From: Sphaeramia orbicularis
Lineage: Eukaryota > Chordata > Actinopteri > Kurtiformes > Apogonidae
NCBI RefSeq assembly: GCF_902148855.1
Contig: NC_043978.1
Location: 35,603,794 to 35,667,793, forward strand
Length of the DNA: 64,000 nt
Direction: 5' to 3'
Below the pieces are notes generated by a model. That model was not told the DNA's origin, ran no database searches, and saw only the letters and a list, made by a program, of their open reading frames with translations. Shown piece after piece: positions 15,780-27,100 of this stretch. Every line of letters starts with the position of its first letter. Positions within the stretch are counted from its first letter, which is position 1. The position numbers and the translations under genes were made by a program.

Positions 15780-17150
15780 ATACAACCTCAATCACAGCTA
15801 TTTATGAGAAAAAGGGTCATCCTACAACACTACGATAAAGCACAGGGAGCTTCACCAGTGTAATGAGAGCACAGAAAAACAAACACAGTGATATCAAAAA
15901 CTGTAGCAGAAATTACATTTCTGGAAGAGCACACAGAACACAAGAAAATTGCAAATAAATAATGTAAGTATACATATATGAATAATATAAAATAATGAGG
16001 GTGCTTGTCTTATGAGTTCTGTATTAACTGTGTTTTAATTAAATTATTACAGATTATGTAATAATCAGAAACATGTATTCCCTAGTATAACTGTCACCCT
16101 GTTTTAGTATGATAAATAGAAAAAAGGATAAGGGGGAAATAATAACAAAGTGCGTGGTAAACAAATTGGAAGTCAGAAATTCGAAATTATTAAAAAAAAA
16201 AATAAAAAAAAAATCATGAGTCAAGAAGTGAAATACAAAAAATAAATTGAAAATGTATTATAAAAGAGACAAAATGGAAGAGTATAAAAGAAAAAATACA
16301 GTATATATATTAAATGAGTTTATAAGAAAAGGATTAGACACACTATCCTCTCAAGGAGATTAATTTCACCAATACCTTTCACCAATAAATTAAATTAATT
16401 AAATTAAATTATTTGGCAATTAAGTGCTGCATTCACATGTGTTTTATTGTCGCTTTTGTATATGAAACTAATTTTAACTCTTTAATTTGGTAAATTAAAC
16501 TTTAATATTTCATATTTTAATAAATAAGTTATACAGGTGTCTTTATCTGAAATGTTAATTTATTCATTTTATTTGTAGGTGGTTTTTCCTAACAAATACA
16601 GCAGCTATATATTGTGTCCTTGAGTGCATTCATGTGTAGCTAGTAGTTTATTGCAGATGATGTAAATGAAACACGGTAACCATTTTATTGGGTGAGTCTT
16701 TAATGCATCATATTTTACTTTTCATCATTTTACTTACTATGACTACATAATATGTAAAATTTATTTCTATGCACATTTCAAGCACACCAGTCACAAAGTG
16801 CTTCAAAGTAAAAGAGCAAAAATACACAATAATACACACTATTTTACATGTAAAACATAGAATAAACAGTAATAAAAGTCCATAACTAATTAAGTAGGTG
16901 AATACATGATAAAACTGAATACATTCAAACAAAATATGCCATTACTACGATAAAATACAGTACTTAAAATAGTGATTGTAATAAACATTGTAATATCTGT
17001 GGTGCATTCAGGTGTAGCTAATTTATTGTAACATGTAAATATATAGGTACTTTCCATCTTATGTACTTCATATATGTTTGACATAGCTGTGTTGTAAATA
17101 ATAAGACAGTAAGCTGTAAAAAGGAAAGCTTGAATGATGTTTTTCAGTCT
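15780..17150. other. AT-rich intergenic DNA between klhl28 and togaram1
   Basis: The stretch is strongly AT-rich with no credible coding frame. A short motif recurs: GTGTAGCTA followed by TTTATTG occurs near 16633 and again near 17011, each just after a GTGCATTCA-type sequence (reading GAGTGCATTCATG in the first copy). This suggests two diverged copies of one repeat, but I cannot name a family. Confidence 0.4.
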
Positions 17151-17199
17151 TTAGGGCCGTGTTTCGTTGACTTTTCATCACAGTTCGCTGTTCAGCTTT

Positions 17200-18148
17200 G
17201 TGATGATACGGTGCCTGGAGGAGCCTGGAGCTCGCGTCACCATGGAAGCGCTCAGTTTGCGACATGTATTCGCCATTTTGCTGCCTCGGTGTGTATGTGT
17301 GTGTGTGTGTGGGATCCTCTCGGTGTGAATACCTCAGTAGCCTTTAAACATTCAACACTCTAGATACCAGTTAAAACAACCCTGGAAAATGCCCGCATGT
17401 AAACAACAATAACCACGACGGTACGACATGGAAATTCGGACGACGTAATGTTACATAGTCTCCTCGAGCGTCAACGAAAAGCAGCAGTGGAAATGCGAGG
17501 TAATTTTTTTGCTGTTTTTCTAAGTTTGCTAGCATAATCAGCCAGCGCTAACCAAACACAACAGAGGAGCGAGTTAACGCTAGCCTTTAAGTGGCTGTTC
17601 AGTTAGATACCTACGGTTCTACTATGTAGCTAGGTTTACTCATTGGGCTGCTTATCGTGTCCTCAAGGAAAGACTGTAAACCCATTGAAGGTATTACTGT
17701 TATAACGTGTAACTTGATGGTTGCAGTTGACTACTCTGACAATGCATAGTAAGGCATGTTATATTAGCAGGTAATAAGGCTAATTTATAATGGGAAACGT
17801 TATCTCAGCCATAGTGCAGATCCCTGTAGTACCTGGCAGCCACAAGTGGTTGTCTGACCATTATGTCCTAATCTGATGTAGCGTTAGTCATTATGTTGCA
17901 ATATCTAATGTAGCCTTGGATGCCGTTATATGTTTTTATATCAGTATATAGGGATGTATTTAGACCTTCTCTGTTCTAGCTCATGTTCTGTTTTTGATTC
18001 ACAGACTGACAAACACAAGAGTGGTTTTCCATCACCAACCACTCAGGATGAAAGCTCAAAGAAAAGAAGAGGAATATTACTGTCCTCCCAGACTTGTGTT
18101 TGCTCCTACGCCTTCTCAAATCTGACCACATCCAGAAGATCACCAATA
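17200..18148 (+). promoter_or_regulatory. togaram1 5' region: CG-containing promoter and untranslated exon(s)
   Basis: CG dinucleotides are frequent from about 17220 to 17600. An exon donor candidate (GCGAG/GTAATT, near 17501) and an acceptor at 18004 (GATTCACAG) frame a likely 5' UTR intron. Start codons in this stretch are either stopped quickly or do not join in phase with the TOG exon: joining the 17501 donor to the 18004 acceptor gives an early stop in the upstream frame. This stretch is therefore read as non-coding. Confidence 0.45.
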
Positions 18149-21100
18149 ATGATACTTGGATTGATCTCCCAGGAGTTACACGAGCAGCTTCTGGACCACA
18201 GGAATTACCAAAACCGGACTAATGGGGTGGAGGAACTCAAACAGATCCTGTCAGATGTGGACATGCAGACAGTCCCATCTGACAGTGTTGAGGAGTTCAT
18301 CAGTTTTCTCCCCCGCCTTCTGGATGATAGTAATTTTAAAGTATTGTATGGCACCTTGCAAGTTTTAAATTTACTCATTCAGAAGCTAGACACAAACTTA
18401 GATAAATACTTTAAACAGATAGTTTTAGTGGCTCTCAAGGCCCTAGGGGACACTCGCACCGTCACCAGGAATGAATATATGAATGTGTTTCGACACCTGA
18501 TGAAAACTGTTGCACCACAACAAATATTGGATCTTGTTATGGGCAACTTGAAGCACAAAAATTCGAGGATTCGAGAAGACGTCCTTAACATCATCATAGC
18601 AGCTATGCTTACTCACCCCAGGAAAGATTTTAACATCCCTAAACTTTGTCTTGAGGTTGCACCTTATTTGGCAGACAGCAAAAGGAAGGTCCGCCATGCT
18701 GCCCTTGAGCTGTTTGCTGTCTTTGACTATTGCCTTGACACAGGGAAAAAGCAGCCTCTAATGAAAGCTGTAGACATGGTCGAGCTCAATGAGGATGCTG
18801 AGGGTCTTATGGCAGCTGTACAGGCAAGACGAGCAAGACGTGTTCTTCCAAAACTCTCATCAGAAGGGGTTGTGGAATATGCCTTGGTGGTACCCAAACC
18901 TGGGCAGAGGTGCTCAATGCAGAGCCCTGGAGCTGATCTGGACTGGGTGATGAACGGAGGGCGGATAAGCAGTGCAAGGAGCAACAGAACTGAACCAGAC
19001 TGTAACCGACTGTATGGCTATGGCAGCCTTGGATCCCTCACAGATGACCTTCCGCTTCAAAGGAGGATTGTCAGTGCAGGGAAAGGGAAGAACAAACTCC
19101 CCTGGGAAATGATGAGCCTCTCATCCACTGAGAATGACCAGCAATGTAACACACCTAATGGAAAGTGCGCTGAACAGGTGAGACTCCTCAGCACTTACAA
19201 CGCGCCAGATTGATGGATTTGGTCCTGGTTTAGCTGTTACCCCCCCCCCCCCCCCCCCCCATAATATATAATGGACAGTTTTGCAGTGTCTGTTTCCTTT
19301 TTAGCTTTATCAGTTCGCAAATGAGCAATAAACCTGAACCTCAGTAGAAATTAGTTTATAAGCAAATCTGCCATTGTGCCATTTTGTACACTGTGTGAAC
19401 CATATATTCTTTCTGTCTCTTGACCTGCTTTTTGAACAAGCTGCGTCATGCCTAAAGGCACCAATCTGAAGATACGGTAGAAATCTCAGAGGTAGCACTT
19501 TTCTGAGAAAGGGAGAAGTCTCACAATGCTCTTTGATGCTGCATCAGAGAGGGGGGCACACATATCTTAGACCTTGTCATTTAAAATAATGATATTTACT
19601 TCATTCAGTCATTGTTTTATATGTTTGATGAAAGCATCTTTGCATGAAGATTATTAAGGTCTTTCTATGACTTCGGAATATGAAGGGAATAAACGTATCC
19701 ACCAATATGGCAGCAATATACTGCAGTGAGACTCAGGTGTAGATAGGATAGGTATGGATAGACCCACAATACTATTCTTGGAATGAAGTATAGCAGGTGA
19801 CTCATTTTCCTGCACTGTGACACTAGCCGACAGGATGAACATTCACTGTTGTGAGAATTATCCCTTTCACAATAAGGGTGTGAGTTTGTGGGTCTATTCA
19901 TAGTCTAGATAGTTTGTTGAAGGATGTAATCTATTAATATACTTCCAGTCCATGGATTGTGATGACTTTTTTGGTTCGTGAGCCATTAATTGACCATATT
20001 TTGTTGTAAATACTATTAACTAGTTTAGAGTCTACATTTGAAAACCTTTTGTTTACAGCGGTGTGTGTTTCCCAGCAACCCTATTATTACATAGCACGCT
20101 TGCTGTATGGGGCGTGAGGCATAATTGGTAATATCACAGGGTTATGTTTGCTAAACACAGCTCATTCGCTGCTCTAGTGTAGATTGCAATCAAATCAAGT
20201 GCTCTTCAGGGATCGTCATCATCAGATTGCAGTGACTGAGGTTGACCTCAGCCTGAGATTGTCTCAAAGGCAGAGACAGAAGCAGTGGTGGAAAAAAGTA
20301 GTCATTATTTTCATTAAATTTAAATGAGGACCATAAACACAGTGTACATTAAGTAATGTCACTTTACAAAAGTAGAAGTTCCACCCAAAGACCAGTGTCT
20401 TCTGTCTGAGTTTGCCAAACGTCTACTACATCCTTTTGTTCAGGCCAGGGGATGGAATTACACTGTGGCTCCTGTCCTGTTCAAGGATTGCTTTACATTA
20501 GTTATTTGAACTTCATCCTTTATCTTTGCTATAAAAGGAATAATTTTCTGCTTTCTCTTAGGTTACCAGTGAGGATTTCCTTCCCCTGTCCAGGAAGCTG
20601 AGCCCAGAGACCTACATACCCAGTTTTAGTAAGTGCCCATACTGCCTCCACTTTCACAGTCACATTTACTCCACGTGTAACAGCGAATGATTGTCATGGT
20701 TAACTTCAGCTGGATGCAAATTAGAGCAGCTTTAAACTGGATTAACATGCTGAGGCACGGTAGTTGTGCCACATGTCATCAAAAGCTCTGAGAGGAGCAT
20801 GATTGCAAGACTGCTTGGCATACCACTCACAAAACATGCCAGAGGAGAAAGTGACCATACCACTTACCAACTGTTAAGTAATCTAACCTCTACCCTGCTT
20901 GGGATAAACCTTCCAAAAATGTGTCTGTAATCTCCTAAAATGTTACCTTGCGTTTTTGTGTCTCTTTGCTGAGATGAGGGCAGTGTCTTCATCGCTGTTC
21001 TTTTGTTTGACATCCTAAATGAATGTGATTTAAGACCAAAAATGTTGGTAAAATTGTCAGCTGAGTTTTCATTGTCTATCCTAGAAGGTGGTATACTTTT

Positions 21101-24100
21101 AGTGATGTACCTTTTACTCTGTTTTGAGATGAGAGATATGTAGGTGGGCTATTTCTTAAACAATTATTAAGCCCTTCATCTTTTAAAATGAAGTGACCAA
21201 AAAAAAAGTGACTTGGAGTTCATTTCACCAGCTTCAGTACAAGTATATGGCAAGATTTTGACTGCTTTTGCTATTTCTCTCTGAAGATATTTTTCTGTAA
21301 TTTTATGTGCTAGAGTTGAATATTGATTTTAACTACTCGTGTAAAGATCAGACTCACTTTTTGCCTCTTCTACATCTTATGTAATCTACTCAGTCCTGCA
21401 CCTTCTACAAGTGTCATAGATGTTCTTAGAGTTCAGTCAACTTTCCATAACCTCTGAAAAATCAGTCATGTACCTTTGTATTTATTGCATTACTATGTAA
21501 TTATGTGGTGTTTATGGGTGAAACTGTATCCAGACTATTTACAGACTCTGTGTATGCAAGTGTAGTCTGCATTTTGTCGGCCATACTGGACTTGCAACTT
21601 TTTTCCAGCTGTAATGTTCATCAGTAGTATTTCTTACCCAAGTAAAACAAATTTTAGTCTAATCTTTTTTATGCCATCATTTTTATGAGATCTGATTTTA
21701 TTAGGTCCAGTAGATCTAATAAAATGTCTGAGGCAAAATTCCAGCACCAATTATGAACTTTTTGGATGTGTACTATATGTATACTATATAACCCTTTTTT
21801 TATTATGGCTAACTACCTGGGGTGATTAGGTATGTACAACTCTGTAAGGTTAAAATGAGCATTTAATGAAAATAACGAAATGTATGTTCCATCTAGGTTC
21901 TGCAGAGCCTCAGAGGCCCCAGTCCTCCAGAAGGAAGGACTCCCCTGCACGCCTTAGAAGGAGTGGAAGCCTTAACTTAGACCAAGACATCTTTAAGACC
22001 ACCAACTTCTCTGAACCAGATGTTGGTAAGGTGTCAGATCCTTAAAATGACATGCTATTGTCTTTTTTTCCATCCTTACTGTGTACAGTACACCTTTCCC
22101 ATCTCCAGCTTTGCACTTTTTAACTCATGGATTCTGACATGTGACTTCCCTGTCTCACAGCTGCACCTAAGGCACGCCTTTTGTCAAGGAATCCCAGTGT
22201 TGAACGCACCTTTTCCCTTCCCGCAAACCCCACTTCACCTGGCTCATTTTTACTGCCATCTTATCCACTGGCCACACTCCCAGGTGGCATGCTCACACCA
22301 ACACTGTCACGTCGCCATGTCGACTCCTCTCTCTCTATGTCCAACACTTGGCCCAACAAAAGGGACAGCAGTCCCCACCAGCGAGACACTAGCCCTTGGC
22401 GAGATACAGCAAGCACCACAAAGGGTAAATGACCAAATAGATATTACATACGACTAAATTCTCATCTAATCTTCTGGTCTGACTGTTTGTTATTCTGTCC
22501 CTCACCATCCAGAAGATATCTCTAGCAGGTGTTCTCCCCGGCCTATTCGTGCCTCTCTTGTGAGCTCCTCTTCCACTTCGTCATTTCGCCGAGCTCTGAG
22601 TAGCACGAGGACAAGCCTCTCTGTCTCGCCAGTTGTACCTCCAGCAGAACAGAACCAGTCGCTTGATGGCCACAAGTCCACTGTACCAGGCAGTCCTCCA
22701 AACCAGCAGATAGAAAGTGATCTTCATCTGGATCCTGTTAACAATAATACACTTCAAAATCCTCCAGATGATGATCTGGACATGCAAGAGGTTAGCAAAG
22801 CTGTCTGTTTTAAATTAGTATTTTGCTATAAAATGCACTACCCTAAAAATGCATAATTAAACATCACAATATGAGAGTTCATAAGAGAAACACACCATGT
22901 TGGCGTACAGTGTGACCAAAGATTTGCATGTCATTTGTAGTAATCTAGGATGCTGACATATGGATCCATCAGTGACTTTACTTTACATCCTCGTACTGTT
23001 GGTTGCTCATTCTTGCGCTGCTTACAGATGCTGAACTCACTGCGCTCATTGCGCAACAGTGCTGCAAAGAAGAGGGCCAAAGCGAACCTTAGCAGTTCAG
23101 ACCCAGATAGCCCAGACTCAGCTGTGAGGTTAGACCTGGCTCTAGATTCACCATCACACACTCCTCCGATGCTTACAAGTTCAGCAAGTGAGAGTGGGCT
23201 CTCCAGCTTAAGTTCAGCTGCAAACTACAACTTCAATGGCATCAAAACCAGGTAAAGGATCCACATTTAATGGTTGCAGCTCAGGGAATATTTATAAAGA
23301 AACATGTCCTGGTTATTATAATATTACTATAAATGTAGCAGAATCCATGTGTTGGTATAAAGGACCACATTAAACTGTAATTTGTCATTCATCGCATCTG
23401 TGAACAGTCCCAGAAATACTGCCTCTGTGGGAATGAAACCTCGCATTGCAAGAGTGCCTTCTGCAAGAATGAGATCTTCTGTGTCCATGGACTTCAGCAG
23501 CCTTCAAGGTATAAAAGGGATTAAATGTTTTTGGCCCCTGAATTACAAGGCTTTGCATTTTATTCACTTAAATAATTTTTGTCTTTTTAAAGGATTGTCT
23601 CAGAGAAATGAGCTGGTGTCTGATGTAGGTGTTGTGGGGCATTCATTTACATACTCAAATGGAACAATGAGAACAGAAGAAGAGAACTATACAAGAGGTC
23701 CCTCCCCTCCATTGATAAAACCAGTCAGAGGTCTAAAACCTGCCAAAGGTACAGTCAAAATATTAAAGAGACCACCTTTTTCCTGGATTGGCCTGGTGTG
23801 TTAAAATAATTATACCAGTGATTCTCTTCTCTCATTCTTAGGATCTCAGAGCCACAGTAGCAGAAACTCACCAGCTATAGACATGCCTGAAGGAGTCATT
23901 GGACGAGGTTAGTTTGATGCCCGTTAGACAGTTTCAGTTAATATTACCCGTGGTGCTTTGGGTAACAAATTGGAAGCCAAAACTACTGTAATGGTTTCTG
24001 AAGCTCTGTCTTGTGTAGAAGAGTGTTGCCGTGCTTCTCCAGTGATGCTGATAAAACATCTGTCAACTTCTCCCTGGCATTCTGTAGGTATGTTTGGGAC

Positions 24101-27100
24101 TGCAGTGTCCTCCAGCCGTCCAGGAGTTTCATTGTCACTTGAGCAGGGTGATTTGATGGCTAACTCTCCCAGCGATCCCTCTGCAGGCATCTACAGCAAT
24201 ACTTTCTCTGGTCCTTACCTAGACAGTGATGACAGCCCGCGTCCTGATGGGGTAAAGGTTAGTCACCCTCATCCAGTAGCAAATTGGAGAATGTCACACA
24301 AAATAATAATAAAATCATACAATCTTTACTAAATTACCACCTGCCATGTTTATTTACCAATACCTTTCTAGAGGAATACAAGGTTTAGCAGGGACAAGAT
24401 GAGGCTGCATCATTTGGATCAGCCAGAGGGCCACAGTCAAGTAGACCAAACACGAGAGAAAATACGCCACCGGGTCCAACAGATGCTGTCGGATTCATCC
24501 ACAGAGGATAACAGACTATTAATCATTAAAGGCAAGTGAGATCCTCTGAAGTCTAAACCAATGTTTACTTTGCTCAAATGTATGTTTTTTCATAGTTTTG
24601 CTTTTCTGAGGCTTTTGGAAGGGCTATCTTATCTTTATCCTTATTACTATGTTTAGGACAGTAATAAAACACTGGTTTTATTTCTTTTTGTTGTCCGAAC
24701 GTAGTATAAAGTCTATATGCACAACACTCACATTTTGTTCCAGATTTTATGTTGCTTTGTACTCTTTAAAAACATAGGTGAGAGTGCACCCACAGAGTTG
24801 TTGAAACGTTTCATCAGTTTATTAGGTGACATTTAACATTTAACAGAGTTGTAACCTTCTGAGCATAGAGGTTTTGCTTCATCTGAGAATTATCACAATG
24901 CTCTTTAGATAATAGCTTGAATATCATTTGCATTTTCACCCTTTCATGCATGAATTATGAGGAAAAACTGTCTTTTTTTTTTAGCTATTCACAGTTGTGC
25001 TAGAATTGGAATCCATTTTCACAAATTGAAATTCAATTGCATGATACATATTTAAAGGGGTCATATTTTGCTAAACCCACTTTTATTAGTGTTTGGTACA
25101 TTTATTTGTGTTTTTCGACCCTAATACTTCAAAAAGTCTGAATTTGAACCCTCCAGGTGCTGCAAAGCTATCTTTATATTCATTTTGGAAAAAATCGAGT
25201 GGAAATCTACAACCCGTTTTAATTCCTACTTAATTTGTTACGTCTATAACCAGTTACGTCACGACATTTGTACATATAAGGTCAAGACATCTGATGAACA
25301 TTTCTCCGAGTACACCATAATCGTTATAGCAACAGTTGTAGTCCATGCTGAAAACATGTCCAAACTTTGACCTGATTTCCTAAAATGTTCAGTTGTTGGT
25401 TGTATTAACAAACACAAGTGGCTGAACAGGACAGAGCAGCACAGCCAAAAACCTGGGGGGGGGCTGAAGTGGCTCATGTGCATTTAAAGCACCAGCGCTC
25501 AAAACGAGGTTTCTGGTGTCATTACTCAGAAATAGGGTTGAAGATGGACCTGTGGAGTATAATTAATGAAGAATTCAGACCCAAGCATAGCATTTACAGT
25601 TTGTGTAGACCACAGGGAAATGCTTTAAAATGCATAATTCCATTTAAAAAAAGCAAAATATCACTCCTTTAATGTAAGCTGTTAAAATGTTCATAGTTGA
25701 TGGACTGTCAAGAATAAAGTGCTACCAAGAAATGAATTCATATGTGCAGCTCATTTTTTTTGCAGCCAGAGTTCTATAGCTGATTTTGTATGTTTCAGAT
25801 CTGCATTTGAATGGCAGCACATTGACTTCCACCAAAGCAGACCTGCTCTCTGATGAATCCCACATCAGCTCCACCAGTCCTGTCAGCCCACCAGGACTCC
25901 AAAGCCCCATCAAGTGCTTCACTCCACCCCACCAGCCAAGCCCACCCACAGTACCCCCAAACCCCAAAAACACTTCTCGTCTTAGGAGGGCACCTAGCCT
26001 CAGCAGGACCCGACCTTCTCTATCCCACAGCTCAGGTCAGTGCTCTACAAACAATGACTTTCATTGACACACTTCACTAATGTTCAAAGTATGTCATTGT
26101 ATGTCACTGTACAGCTCTATTACCAGTATGCTGATCCTTGTCATCCCTCTGCTGGTCTTACAGCAGCCTTACAATTTAGCACTGTTTCCATCACATTATA
26201 AATAGATGAGCCACTGCTTTAACAGGTCTTCGTTTATAGAAAATGTTGGAACATTAATTAGATTCTCAAAGCCACCGGAGCATGGATCGATACCATGTTT
26301 GCTTTTGATTATGTGACACAATGCTTTGTTTTGACAACCTGCTGTTAGTGCACCGCCGCCCACACACACAGCGTGTTTTGAGACTAATGGAGACGTAACA
26401 TGAGACTGAATCTGTGTGTCTTTGTGTCGATGTCAATTTAGATGAGCTGTCTCCTGGTTCTGTGGGCCACAAGAAAAATCTCTCCGAGCCTCCTGAACTG
26501 TGTCCATTTTCCAAACCTGACCTGGCACTGACACAGAGCTTTAAACTTCTGAGCTCAGAGGACTGGTGGGGAACACACAATGCTTGAAACACTTAAAATG
26601 TCTCCACTTATCTTAATTCATATTTAGCTCTTTGGAAGCAAACAGTGAGAGCTGTGTGTCATCTCTTTTAATCCAGGGAGAAAAAGATAGAAGGTTTGAC
26701 GTTCCTGCGCAGTCTGGCCCACTTCCACTCAGACACACTCCAGGGTAGAGTTCATGATGTCTGCCTGTCTCTCATTCAAGAGGTAACACATTTTTCATGT
26801 AACACTCTCATATTATTATTTAGCCCATGTATACACTACTGATTTCCCTCCTAATCTGACATCGTATGTGGCAATGTCTTAGATGTTTACAACCATAAAT
26901 GTCTGGTGAGTGTTAAGTTAAACTCATGTAACAGTTATGTTAACACAGTGAAACTGTATTCAGAAATAAAAATGAGTAAAAATCAACTTCAGTGCAGGTA
27001 AAAATAACTTATCTAAATGTATTTTCAGTAAAAGTCAATTTTTTTTGTATTTGTCAGTTATATTAAAATGTTGATTCCATCATTTGTACATTAGTTCTAC

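Noticed and set aside
17930-18148. In-frame extension of the togaram1 TOG exon starting at an upstream ATG (MFLYQYIGMYLDLLC...)
   Set aside because: It runs through a splice acceptor at 18004 and shows no resemblance to TOGARAM1; conservation begins at the ATG at 18149.
22020-22457. 145-codon frame overlapping togaram1 exon 5
   Set aside because: It is out of phase with the gene and crosses both splice sites; the correct frame gives the Ser/Pro-rich linker.
25418-25672. 84-codon frame in a togaram1 intron
   Set aside because: It lies inside the TTAA-bounded MITE and shows no protein family features.
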